Origin: Prevotella sp. UBA1104
GTDB lineage: Bacteria > Bacteroidota > Bacteroidia > Bacteroidales > Bacteroidaceae
Assembly: GCA_002314055.1 (NCBI GenBank)
Contig: DCBP01000060.1
Coordinates: 1 to 32,183 of the forward strand
Length of the DNA: 32,183 nucleotides
Reading direction: 5' to 3'
Shown one piece after another: positions 8,826 to 16,228 of this stretch (positions are counted from its first letter, which is position 1; every line of letters starts with the position of its first letter). The notes under the pieces were generated by a model. It was not told the DNA's origin, made no database searches, and was given only the letters and a program-made list of their open reading frames with translations. A program made the position numbers and the translations under genes.

Positions 8826-9788
8826 ATGGAAGAAAGAACAGACCTGTCGTACTTCAGTGAAAAGACAGAACAAATAAGACGAATTATAGGTGAAACGATA
8901 GTTGGACAGGATGAAGCCGTAACGATGCTTCTCACGTGTTTCATAGCCCGTGGACATATATTGTTAGAGGGAGTGCCGGGAGTGGCAAAGACACTTCTTG
9001 CACGCTTGACGGCACGTCTCGTTGATGCCCGGTTCTCAAGAATTCAGTTCACGCCCGACCTCATGCCGAGCGATGTTCTCGGCACGTCGGTGTTTAATCT
9101 CAAGACATCCGAATTCGAGTTCCATGCCGGTCCGGCTTTTGCCGACATCATACTTGCCGACGAGATAAACCGTGCACCGGCAAAGACCCAGGCTGCCCTG
9201 TTTGAAGTAATGGAAGAGCGGCAAGCCACAATCGACGGCACTACCTACAAGATGGGGGATATGTATACCGTCATTGCCACGCAGAATCCGATAGAGCAGG
9301 AGGGGACATACAGACTGCCTGAAGCCCAGCTCGACCGCTTCATGATGAAGATAACAATGGGATATCCGTCTGTCGATGAAGAGATAGAGATTTTGGAGCG
9401 GCATAACGGAAATTCCGGGTTCTCGAAAATAAGCGATGTTCAGGCTGTATTGACCCGCGAGGAACTCGAAACGCTCCGCCGACAGCTTGATAAGGTTGTG
9501 ATGGAGCACACTTTGGTAAGATACATAGCGGAAATAGTATATCAAACCCGTATCAGCAAGGCTGTGCTCACCGCTGCCTCGCCGCGTGCCGCAATAGCCA
9601 TAATGCAGTGTGCCAAGGCTTATGCTCTTCTTCAAGGCAGGGACTTTACAGTGCCGGATGACATCAAGAGTGTTGCTCCATACGTGTTGCAACACCGTCT
9701 GCAGCTCACTGCCGAAGCTGAGATGCAGGGGTATACGCCGTTGAAAGTGGCTACTCTGTTGATTGACAAGGTGGAAGTGCCGAAATAA
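8826..9788 (+). CDS. MoxR family AAA+ ATPase
   Basis: This 320-residue AAA_3 ATPase has Walker A GVPGVAKT (49-56), Walker B IILADE (108-113), a sensor-1 segment ATQNP (151-155) and EAQLDRF (166-172) around the arginine-finger position. The AAA lid domain follows to the end. MoxR proteins act as cytoplasmic chaperone-like ATPases that assemble or activate metalloenzymes and envelope complexes, usually with a DUF58 or VWA partner. Here the DUF58 gene starts 23 bp downstream. The length is normal and all motifs are intact. The specific client is unknown. Confidence 0.96.
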   Translation: MEERTDLSYFSEKTEQIRRIIGETIVGQDEAVTMLLTCFIARGHILLEGVPGVAKTLLARLTARLVDARFSRIQFTPDLMPSDVLGTSVFNLKTSEFEFHAGPAFADIILADEINRAPAKTQAALFEVMEERQATIDGTTYKMGDMYTVIATQNPIEQEGTYRLPEAQLDRFMMKITMGYPSVDEEIEILERHNGNSGFSKISDVQAVLTREELETLRRQLDKVVMEHTLVRYIAEIVYQTRISKAVLTAASPRAAIAIMQCAKAYALLQGRDFTVPDDIKSVAPYVLQHRLQLTAEAEMQGYTPLKVATLLIDKVEVPK

Positions 9789-9811
9789 ACATATATAGAT
9801 AATATCTGCAG

Positions 9812-11113
9812 ATGTATTTAAAGAACAGGTTTTATATCCTTACTGCCTTTGTGGCTCTTGTCATTGCCGCAGGGCATTTCTTTCCCGTGCTCTACGGCGT
9901 GGGCAGACTTCTTCTTCTTCTGCTTGTCGTAATGACGGCAGTAGATATCTGCGTGCTCTATGTGCGGCGGTGGGTTGAGGCTTCGCGCCATTGTGCGGAG
10001 AGATTTTCGAATGGCGATGACAATATGGTAGTCATTCGCATTGAAAACCATGCGCCGTTCCGTCTTCGTATGAGTGTGATAGACGAGATTCCGTATGTCT
10101 TCCAGCGTCGCGACATTGATTTCCGGTTGAGTGTAAATGCGTCCAGTGTGAAGGAAATAAACTATACCCTTTGTCCTTTGCAGCGCGGAGAGTATGGGTT
10201 CGGACGCATCCGTGTGTTTATTTCCTCTGTTCTCGGACTTGCCGAGCGGCGCATAACGTGTGGAGCCCCCATGTCGGTGAAGGTTTATCCGTCATACCTG
10301 TCGCTCCGCAGATATGAATTCCTTGCCATAAACAACCGTCTGTCGGAGAGTGGAATTAAGCGTGTGCGCCGTCCCGGCAACAATACCGAGCTGGAGCAGA
10401 TTCGCGAGTATGTCGACGGTGATGATTTCCGTACAATCAACTGGAAGGCATCCGCACGCCGCAATCAATTGATGACGAACATTTATGAAGAGGAGAAGTC
10501 GCAGCAGTTGCTGTGCATCATAGACAAGGGGAGGGTGATGCAGCAGACTTTCCGTGGTATGACGCTTCTTGATTATTCTATCAATGCCTCGCTTGTTCTC
10601 TCGTATATAGCCATTTTTAAGGAAGACAAGGCGGGAGTGGCGTCTTTCAGCAACAGGTTTGAGTCGTTTGTTGCTCCCGACAAACGCCGTGGACAGATGC
10701 AGGCTATACAGGAGACGCTGTATAGGGAGCAGTCGGACTTTAAGGAAACCGACTTTTCTGCCCTTGACTCCAGCTTGCGCAGCAGTCTGCACAAGCGCAG
10801 TCTGGTGGTGCTGTTCACCAACTTTACCGGCAAGTCGGCAGCGATGCGCCAGTTGGAGTATCTTCGCGCAATCAACCGCCAACACCGCCTCGTCGTAGTG
10901 TTTTTTGAAGACAGCGAACTGGAGGAGTATTCTCATTCCAAGCCCCGTTCTATAGAGGATTACTATCGCCACGTGATATGCCAGAAGACCATTGCCGAGC
11001 AGCGACTCATCGTGTCGCTGCTTCGTCAGAACGGCATACTGAGTCTGTTGACCACGCCCGACAGGCTCTCCGTGGATGTAATCAACAAGTATCTTGAAAC
11101 AAGGAATAAATAA
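9812..11113 (+). CDS. DUF58 domain protein, MoxR partner
   Basis: This 433-residue protein starts with two adjacent membrane helices (about 8-50), then a beta-rich region. The DUF58 core signature follows: GDDFRTINWKASARR at 203-217, leading into a VWA-like fold beginning LLCIIDKGR. The classic MIDAS DxSxS is degraded to DKGR, common in DUF58 proteins. DUF58 proteins are adaptor partners of MoxR ATPases. The gene closes the + strand series that began with the SpoIIM gene. The Bat vWA proteins (BatA/BatB) typical of Bacteroides aerotolerance operons are not adjacent, so this is a different MoxR operon type. Confidence 0.93.
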   Translation: MYLKNRFYILTAFVALVIAAGHFFPVLYGVGRLLLLLLVVMTAVDICVLYVRRWVEASRHCAERFSNGDDNMVVIRIENHAPFRLRMSVIDEIPYVFQRRDIDFRLSVNASSVKEINYTLCPLQRGEYGFGRIRVFISSVLGLAERRITCGAPMSVKVYPSYLSLRRYEFLAINNRLSESGIKRVRRPGNNTELEQIREYVDGDDFRTINWKASARRNQLMTNIYEEEKSQQLLCIIDKGRVMQQTFRGMTLLDYSINASLVLSYIAIFKEDKAGVASFSNRFESFVAPDKRRGQMQAIQETLYREQSDFKETDFSALDSSLRSSLHKRSLVVLFTNFTGKSAAMRQLEYLRAINRQHRLVVVFFEDSELEEYSHSKPRSIEDYYRHVICQKTIAEQRLIVSLLRQNGILSLLTTPDRLSVDVINKYLETRNK

Positions 11114-11147
11114 CAATATTGTCATAAAAAGTTCTTTCAATTTGTAT

Positions 11148-12917
11148 ATGAGAAAAAATAATGTTCATATAAATTCAGCCATCGTACTGGTACTATACCT
11201 TATTATATGTATAGTATTATCTTCATGCCATAAATCTCATCAATATCCAAAAGAACTTGTAGAGATAGATTCTTTATGCGATATACGACCTTACACTGCC
11301 CAGGCAAAGCTTAGAAGAATCGGAAACAAATACGAAATCAAAGACGATGAAAACAATTGGTATTGCAGATTTCTTCGTCTAAAGTCAATAGCAAAAGCCA
11401 ATGGGAACTATAGTGATGTTTCAGAGATACAGGATATTATAAAACACTATGAGGAAACAGGTGATGAAGATATTTTGCCACAAGTGCTTTATTGTACAGG
11501 ATGTATTTATAGAAATTCTAAAGATATAACCATATCAAGCCAATATTTTCTTGAATGCCTAAAGAGGATAAAATACAAGCAAGACAATACTTTATTGTAT
11601 CTATGCTATTATCAATTGGGATATAACTATTCAATGCAAGGATTGCATAAAGTAGCATTACCGTATCAGCTGAAATCATTACGCTACAATCAAAAGAGCA
11701 ATGCTAAGAGTCGTGTATTGTATGACTATGAAGAATTGGCATGGACTTATGGAAGTTTAGGAAAGAAAAATGTGGCATTAAAATATATTCAAAAAGCCAA
11801 TTCGTTGGCATACAGCATTAAAGACTCCGACAAAATATCTGAAACCGAATGTCAACTTGCCGTGCATTACATGGAAAACAGACAACTGAATAAAGCAAAA
11901 CAGCATGTTGATATTTCGCTTAAGCAAAAGAACTGGAATAATCTAAGCGCATTGTACTCTACAGCCCTTGAAATCTATTCACGATTAGGTTTTAACGATA
12001 CGGCAAAGATTTTTTGCGACTCGACAATTACCTGTGGTAATATCTATGGAAAGAAATATGCATATTGGTGGCTGGCAATATATCATAACAAAAGAGGGGA
12101 ACAGCAAGCTACACATTACTGCATACAAAAATACAAAGAATATTCAGACTCTGTTGAAAAGGCTGTTGTCGCTGAAGCTTCAGCCAAAGCCAATGCATTA
12201 TACAATTACAGCATCAAGGAAAAGGAAAATATTACGTTGAAAAATGAAAATACAATCAAGACACTATACATCATTGTAATATTTTCGCTTTTGATAATTG
12301 TTATGCTTTCGTCTTTTATACAACATAAGCGAATCGCAAGGAAGAAGCGTGCAATAGAAAAAAGATATAATATGCTTGTCGCTTTGAGGGAAAAAGAAAG
12401 TAAAGCTACCGAACGCATCATCAAGGAAAAAGAAGAGGAATTGGAAGACATAAAGAAAAAACTTTCCTCAATAAACGACCATGAAACTCAGAATATGGCT
12501 GAGTTGAGAAGAATTCTTATTTTAAAAGAGAAACAGTTGCATGAAATCAACAACGACGTTATAATGAAAAAGTTCTGTGATTCAAGCATGAGAAAAACAA
12601 GTATATACAGACGGATTATTTCGTTATATGAAAGCAATAGTCATATTACGCCTGACGAGTGGAATGATTTGAGACAGGCTGTTTTCGGTATATACTCGTC
12701 TTTTGATGACAGACTTTCAGAACTTTGTCCGATGAGCGATACGGAACTAAAGGCATGCCTTCTGATGCGAATAGGGCTCAACTCTGTGAAAATATCAAAA
12801 CTTCTCAATAAGTCCCAAAGTTCAATATACTCCATCAGTCGACGGCTGTGCCAAAAGAATTTCGGAAATTTTGCATCACCAAGTGAGTGGGAGAAGTTTA
12901 TAAAATCCATTTATTAA
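11148..12917 (+). CDS. TPR sensor with transmembrane helix and C-terminal HTH-like domain
   Basis: This is a 589-residue protein from the chosen start. It begins with a signal or lipoprotein leader ending in LSSC (lipobox, Cys27). Residues about 40-360 form TPR-like helical repeats, for example ALPYQLKSLRYNQKSN and VALKYIQKANSLAY. A membrane helix lies at 372-392 and a long coiled coil at about 395-480. A C-terminal region (534-589) contains a helix-turn-helix-like LKACLLMRIGLNSVKISKLL. Similar TPR-TM-HTH proteins in Bacteroidales are annotated as transcriptional regulators that sense on the periplasmic side. A start at 11094 would overlap the DUF58 gene by 20 bp and bury the leader, so I chose 11148. 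The gene is visibly AT-richer than the upstream module. Confidence 0.85.
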   Translation: MRKNNVHINSAIVLVLYLIICIVLSSCHKSHQYPKELVEIDSLCDIRPYTAQAKLRRIGNKYEIKDDENNWYCRFLRLKSIAKANGNYSDVSEIQDIIKHYEETGDEDILPQVLYCTGCIYRNSKDITISSQYFLECLKRIKYKQDNTLLYLCYYQLGYNYSMQGLHKVALPYQLKSLRYNQKSNAKSRVLYDYEELAWTYGSLGKKNVALKYIQKANSLAYSIKDSDKISETECQLAVHYMENRQLNKAKQHVDISLKQKNWNNLSALYSTALEIYSRLGFNDTAKIFCDSTITCGNIYGKKYAYWWLAIYHNKRGEQQATHYCIQKYKEYSDSVEKAVVAEASAKANALYNYSIKEKENITLKNENTIKTLYIIVIFSLLIIVMLSSFIQHKRIARKKRAIEKRYNMLVALREKESKATERIIKEKEEELEDIKKKLSSINDHETQNMAELRRILILKEKQLHEINNDVIMKKFCDSSMRKTSIYRRIISLYESNSHITPDEWNDLRQAVFGIYSSFDDRLSELCPMSDTELKACLLMRIGLNSVKISKLLNKSQSSIYSISRRLCQKNFGNFASPSEWEKFIKSIY

Positions 12918-12950
12918 AGCAAAACAATACTTATAATCCTGCAAATAGTC

Positions 12951-13001
12951 GTGCAAAAGTTATGCATTTTCAATAAAAAGGCAAATGCAAAACTTTTGCA
13001 C
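12951..13001. promoter_or_regulatory. 19-bp inverted repeat downstream of the TPR regulator
   Basis: The arms GTGCAAAAGTTATGCATTT (12951-12969) and AAATGCAAAACTTTTGCAC (12983-13001) pair at 18 of 19 positions around a 13-nt loop. A short T-run (13004-13008) follows. It could be an intrinsic terminator for the regulator gene, or an operator 10 bp upstream of the -33 box of the next gene. The sequence alone does not decide between them. Confidence 0.75.
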
Positions 13002-13010
13002 AACTTTTTA

Positions 13011-13043
13011 TTTGCATGTTTCTGTCTTTGTCAATTAACTTTG
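13011..13043 (+). promoter_or_regulatory. Consensus Bacteroidota promoter for the DUF3244-like gene
   Basis: TTTG at 13011-13014 and TAACTTTG at 13036-13043 match the -33 / -7 consensus (TTTG, TAnnTTTG) with a 21-bp spacer. The start codon at 13071 lies about 28 bp beyond. Confidence 0.75.
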
Positions 13044-13070
13044 CAGCGAACAAACATAAAATTGATGCTT

Positions 13071-13418
13071 ATGAAAACAAGAACACTTACAGCATTATTG
13101 GCAATGCTTATTACATTATCAATCAATTCAAAGACACAGATAACGATGTATGACATCAAGGGGCATACGCCACCTCACAACTCTGGAATTCCGATAGTTG
13201 ACTCTGACGGCGACGAAATAATAATCAAATCTGATTCTACTATATATAATGTAGATGTTGTTATTCGCGACCAGTTTGGCAACGTCATGCATCACTCCAC
13301 GCAGAATATCGGACCGATGGAAACAACGATCTCTGTACAGGATTATGACGATGGGACAGAAAAGATGACAATTGATATATATTATGAAGAGAGACATCTG
13401 TGCGGGTATTTTGAATAA
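13071..13418 (+). CDS. Small secreted DUF3244-like protein
   Basis: This 115-residue protein has a signal peptide (MKTRTLTALLAMLITLSINS). The mature part is beta-rich with spaced segments such as IPIVDSDGDEIIIKSDST and NVDVVIRDQFGNVMH, typical of the immunoglobulin-like DUF3244 peptides of Bacteroidales. It ends in RHLCGYFE. An ATG two codons earlier (13065) is an equally possible start; longer upstream extensions would cover the promoter. It follows the TPR regulator and precedes a second small protein of similar size. The role is unknown; such proteins are probably periplasmic or exported. Confidence 0.78.
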   Translation: MKTRTLTALLAMLITLSINSKTQITMYDIKGHTPPHNSGIPIVDSDGDEIIIKSDSTIYNVDVVIRDQFGNVMHHSTQNIGPMETTISVQDYDDGTEKMTIDIYYEERHLCGYFE

Positions 13419-13452
13419 AACACCGAAAAGATAAATTCGTCTATAATTCTCT

Positions 13453-13725
13453 ATGGCACAGACTCAAAACGGAAACAAAATTGTAAAATGTACTACAGAC
13501 GGAAACAACAATCTGTTGACCATTTCAACTGAACTTGCAAATGATGCCTCAAATGCGAAATTGCTTATTTCTTCCACTACAGGCGACAAGGAGAAAACAA
13601 TAAACATAAATAAATATACTCCTACAATTTCTGAGGATGTGTCAGGTTTGCATAAAGGTGTGTATGTGGCAACACTTTATGTCAACAACACGCCTGTAGA
13701 CTCAAAGAACTGGATAAAAGAGTAG
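13453..13725 (+). CDS. Small beta-rich protein lacking a signal peptide
   Basis: This 90-residue frame starts MAQTQNGNKI and is bounded upstream by an in-frame TAA at 13444-13446. The body (NLLTISTELANDASNAKLLI, then GLHKGVYVATLYVNN) looks like an Ig-like or DUF3244/sorting-domain fold: strands ending in a GVYVATLYV-type segment. No signal peptide is visible, although the first residues AQT resemble the mature start left after signal cleavage. It may be a remnant of a secreted paralogue of the previous gene whose N-terminus was lost, or it may use an unrecognised start. It lies 34 bp after the previous stop. Confidence 0.55.
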   Translation: MAQTQNGNKIVKCTTDGNNNLLTISTELANDASNAKLLISSTTGDKEKTININKYTPTISEDVSGLHKGVYVATLYVNNTPVDSKNWIKE

Positions 13726-13741
13726 AAAAGTAAATTTAAAT

Positions 13742-13772
13742 TTTGTAAACATTCAAAATTACTCTATATTTG
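13742..13772 (+). promoter_or_regulatory. Consensus Bacteroidota promoter for the first secreted paralogue
   Basis: TTTG at 13742-13745 and TATATTTG at 13765-13772 have an exact 19-bp spacer. The start codon at 13813 lies 40 bp downstream. This marks a separate transcription unit from the small protein upstream. Confidence 0.78.
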
Positions 13773-13812
13773 CAAAGTTAGAATAACAATATTTATTTTA
13801 AAAGAGATTATT

Positions 13813-14595
13813 ATGAAAAATATATTGCTTACACTTCTTGCGCTGACATCTTTTTGTCAGGTTGACGCACGCGACTATTTGCCGGTATATACCGAAGGAA
13901 AGGTCTGGAACTATAGTTACTACAAAGTGGTGGACGGTGAAGTGCAAAAGGCTGAATACCAGCGGTATGTGGATAGGGACACGATAATAGATGGAAAAAA
14001 CTGCAAGATAATCTTGTCGCGTAAAGTGAAAGACAATTATAATATTCATTACATAGAAAGAAAAGAGGTAGTGTATGAAAACGACAAAAAAGTATATTCT
14101 GTATATTCTGGCCCCCAATTTGAATTAAGGCTTGATTTTAATCTCGACCAGGGGGACCATTATAAAATATATACTGTTCCTCCAATGGACTTCTATGTAT
14201 CCTCTACTGATTCTGTTATGGGTGGTGATGTAAAGCGCAAAAGGATAAAGTTAGCTTTTGGTGAAGGTTGGGACTGTGAAGGAGAAGACGCTGATTGCTG
14301 GATAGAGGGGATTGGTACGACATTGACGACATGGCTTGAAAATACACTGGCAAGACCTACATGTACAAAACCTGAAGACATGGTAATATCGCGTTTTGAC
14401 TCTTGCTATGACGGCGATGTTTGCATATACAAGAGTGACGAGCAGCCTCCTACGCTGTCTGACTTCACGAGTGCAATTAAGTCGGTAACGCCTGACAAAC
14501 TCAGTGATAGAAAAATGTATAACCTCTCCGGACAACAGGTGGGCAAGGACTACAAGGGAATAGTAATACAAGGTGGAAAGAAGTTCTGCAAGTGA
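13813..14595 (+). CDS. Secreted protein with Prevotella-type C-terminal tail (paralogue 1)
   Basis: This 260-residue protein has a signal peptide (MKNILLTLLALTSFCQVDA). Its mature N-terminus YLPVYTEGKVWNYSYY is shared with the next gene (YNPVLSEGKSWKYA). Both also share a GD/RDT..(N/D)GK.CK-type strand, an LDFNLDQGD / FDMGLKQGD segment, an EGIG motif and the C-terminal tail YNLSGQQV...KGIVIQGGKKFCK. Tails of this type close many secreted Prevotella proteins and may help surface sorting; that role is inference. I recognise no enzymatic motif. It has its own promoter and probably co-transcribes the next paralogue. Confidence 0.82.
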   Translation: MKNILLTLLALTSFCQVDARDYLPVYTEGKVWNYSYYKVVDGEVQKAEYQRYVDRDTIIDGKNCKIILSRKVKDNYNIHYIERKEVVYENDKKVYSVYSGPQFELRLDFNLDQGDHYKIYTVPPMDFYVSSTDSVMGGDVKRKRIKLAFGEGWDCEGEDADCWIEGIGTTLTTWLENTLARPTCTKPEDMVISRFDSCYDGDVCIYKSDEQPPTLSDFTSAIKSVTPDKLSDRKMYNLSGQQVGKDYKGIVIQGGKKFCK

Positions 14596-14663
14596 AAATC
14601 ACAATAAATCTTTTAAAATTACAATAAAATTTGAGAAGAACCATAAATTTAAAGGATATAGAA

Positions 14664-15383
14664 ATGAAAAGGGCATTCATTTTATTCTCAGCATGCATAG
14701 TTGCAATGGCATCATTTGCACAATCATATAATCCCGTATTGTCAGAAGGCAAATCGTGGAAATATGCAACTGTAGACTATGATGATAGCGGCAAGCCGTA
14801 TACAACAGGTTATTATAACATTGTGCTGAAAGGAGATACTACGGTAAATGAACGGGTATGCAAGAAGATTTCCATAAGGAATGAGAATGGTGAAATGCCA
14901 CCACAGACAATCGCCGCTTATGAAGACAACGGAAAGGTCTATCTTGCAAAAGACGAGACTTTTGTGTTGCAGTTTGACATGGGGCTGAAGCAAGGTGATG
15001 TTTTTGATGGTGTGGAATATGTTGTCAAGGAGGACGAAATCGTAGTAAATGGCACATCAAGAAAAAGACTTCTCATAGATACAGGTATTGATACATCTTC
15101 CGACAATTCCTGTTACACGCTGGTTGAAGGCATTGGAAAGGACAAGCTAATACGCAGTTTTAACTGGGGAACAAAATGCCAGTATGCCTATATGGTGGCA
15201 TGCTATGAAAATGGAGTAAAGATATTTGATGAGAGTGATTTCAATAAAAGCGATACGGGACTATCCCGGATAAGTTATGAAAAAATAAACAACAAGAAAT
15301 CTATTTTCAACCTTGTCGGTCAGCAAGTGGAAAATGACTACAGGGGAATTGTGATACAGAACGGAAAGAAGTTCTGCAAGTGA
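14664..15383 (+). CDS. Secreted protein with Prevotella-type C-terminal tail (paralogue 2)
   Basis: This 239-residue protein has a signal peptide (MKRAFILFSACIVAMASFAQ) and a mature start SYNPVLSEGKSWKY. It shares the layout of the upstream gene, including the terminal FNLVGQQV...RGIVIQNGKKFCK. I chose ATG 14664 because AAAGGA at 14651-14656 lies 7 bp upstream and it places the signal peptide at the N-terminus. A TTG start at 14631 would add 11 unlikely residues. The pair looks like a tandem duplication that has diverged strongly between the conserved motifs. The function is unknown. The GC-rich repeat family begins 1 bp after its stop. Confidence 0.82.
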   Translation: MKRAFILFSACIVAMASFAQSYNPVLSEGKSWKYATVDYDDSGKPYTTGYYNIVLKGDTTVNERVCKKISIRNENGEMPPQTIAAYEDNGKVYLAKDETFVLQFDMGLKQGDVFDGVEYVVKEDEIVVNGTSRKRLLIDTGIDTSSDNSCYTLVEGIGKDKLIRSFNWGTKCQYAYMVACYENGVKIFDESDFNKSDTGLSRISYEKINNKKSIFNLVGQQVENDYRGIVIQNGKKFCK

Positions 15384-15384
15384 G

Positions 15385-15468
15385 AACCCGCCCTGACCTT
15401 CCCGAAGGGAGGGAATGAGGTTACCTTTGGTAATACAGACTATATAAAAAAGGAGGGGTAGGGGAAGG
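15385..15468 (+). repeat. Short member of the GC-rich repeat family
   Basis: Left end: AACCCGCCCTGACC, then the palindrome CTTCCCGAAGGGAGGG, then AATGAGGTTACCTTTGG. Right end: AGGAGGGGTAGGGGAAGG, a degenerate inverted copy. The roughly 30 bp between them contains GTAATACAGA, also seen in the tandem repeats at 19520-19686. It reads as a compact, internally deleted relative of the 19432-19756 element. Confidence 0.7.
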
Positions 15469-15518
15469 CATAAATCCGAAACTTAAATTTTTTTATGAAA
15501 AAAGTTTTCGGACGTTTT

Positions 15519-15616
15519 ACCCTCACACCCTCACCAATTGCCTTGAAAGTCCCTGTTTATCGGACTTCTGAGGTGTGAGGGATAGTGTGAGGGGTCGATA
15601 CTTACCCCTCACACTT
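15519..15616. repeat. CCCTCACAC inverted and direct repeat cluster
   Basis: ACCCTCACACCCTCACC (from 15519) is mirrored by GGTGTGAGGGATAGTGTGAGGGGT (15573-15596). A small inner stem, AAGTCC / GGACTT, lies near 15547-15567. A further direct copy, ACCCCTCACAC, follows at 15604-15614. The arms could form one long cruciform or RNA stem. The family differs in sequence from the GTTAC repeats but sits next to one. Confidence 0.7.
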
Positions 15617-15690
15617 TTAACGGGGAAATACTGCTTTCGGGAGACTCCTTATTCACCGCCAGTGCTAAAGCTATCATTCGCTATCGGTAT

Positions 15691-15778
15691 TTCTATGCTG
15701 CACCAAAAGTGCAGCATAGAAGCACCTTTGGTGCCACTATTATTCGTCATTAGTCTTCACTGACACTTTCCAAAGTGT
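15691..15778. repeat. Three consecutive perfect hairpins
   Basis: TTCTATGCTGCAC (15691-15703) pairs perfectly with GTGCAGCATAGAA (15709-15721) over a 5-nt loop. It is followed directly by GCACC / GGTGC (15722-15734) and then ACACTTT / AAAGTGT (15763-15778, 2-nt loop). None ends in a T-run, so simple terminators are unlikely. A folded RNA or a repeat remnant are both possible. Confidence 0.75.
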
Positions 15779-15893
15779 TGCTGTTGTTGTTTAGGGAGTG
15801 GCAGTATTTCTTCCTTACTATAACTCAAAATACCGGAAGAACATTCTTTTTATAGTTTGAAATGTTGGATTTGTCATATTTCGGCATTAATGG

Positions 15894-15924
15894 TTTTAAG
15901 TTTCAGCTTTTTTGTATAATTTTG
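15894..15924 (+). promoter_or_regulatory. Probable promoter for the small hypothetical and ADH genes
   Basis: TAATTTTG at 15917-15924 matches the -7 consensus. A weaker TTTT at 15894-15897 lies 19 bp upstream in the -33 position. The next start codon is at 15940. Confidence 0.55.
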
Positions 15925-15939
15925 CAAGCATAATCGTTA

Positions 15940-16185
15940 ATGAGTAAGAAGAGTATGAAAAGCATTCTCATAAAAGATACCACGATATCAGAGAGAATAG
16001 ACATCGTGAGACAGTCGCTCGACTTCGGCGACGGCGAGTGTGAGGGAGTCGACATGGAAGATATGTACGACGACTATATTTACGGACGTAAAGAGCTGCA
16101 GGAGATAAATCTGGAGTTTTCGAAGAAAAACAACGGATATGTTACTTCCGGCGAAATGCGTCAGACGCCAAAGTGCGGATATTGA
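15940..16185 (+). CDS. Small hypothetical protein
   Basis: This 81-residue protein is soluble, acidic in the middle (GECEGVDMEDMYDDYIYG) and flanked by basic ends. There is no signal peptide, membrane segment or recognised domain. It starts 15 bp downstream of a good -7 box, and the iron-type dehydrogenase begins 43 bp after its stop, so the two probably share a transcript. Its N-terminal SILIKDTTISERIDIVRQS could be a short helical regulatory segment. I do not recognise the family. Confidence 0.7.
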   Translation: MSKKSMKSILIKDTTISERIDIVRQSLDFGDGECEGVDMEDMYDDYIYGRKELQEINLEFSKKNNGYVTSGEMRQTPKCGY

Positions 16186-16228
16186 GAAACATATATTAAA
16201 AGTAAGTATAAAAAATAAACAAGACAAT

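Larger units (their letters stand above)
15384..15939. other. Gene-free, hairpin-rich intergenic region
   Basis: These 556 bp hold no credible gene. They contain the repeat at 15385-15468, a CCCTCACAC-type large inverted repeat (15519-15597), three consecutive small hairpins (15691-15778) and a probable promoter (15894-15924). An open frame at 15575-15763 lies across these repeats and I reject it. Confidence 0.75.

Noticed and set aside
11094..11147. Extended N-terminus of the TPR regulator
   Set aside because: It would overlap the DUF58 gene and put 18 residues ahead of a good lipoprotein leader.
12951..13070. Extended N-terminus of the DUF3244-like protein
   Set aside because: It would cover the inverted repeat and consensus promoter and displace the signal peptide from the N-terminus.
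15575..15763. 62-codon open frame in the hairpin region
   Set aside because: It is made of repeat sequence and hairpins, with no start signal and no protein-like composition.
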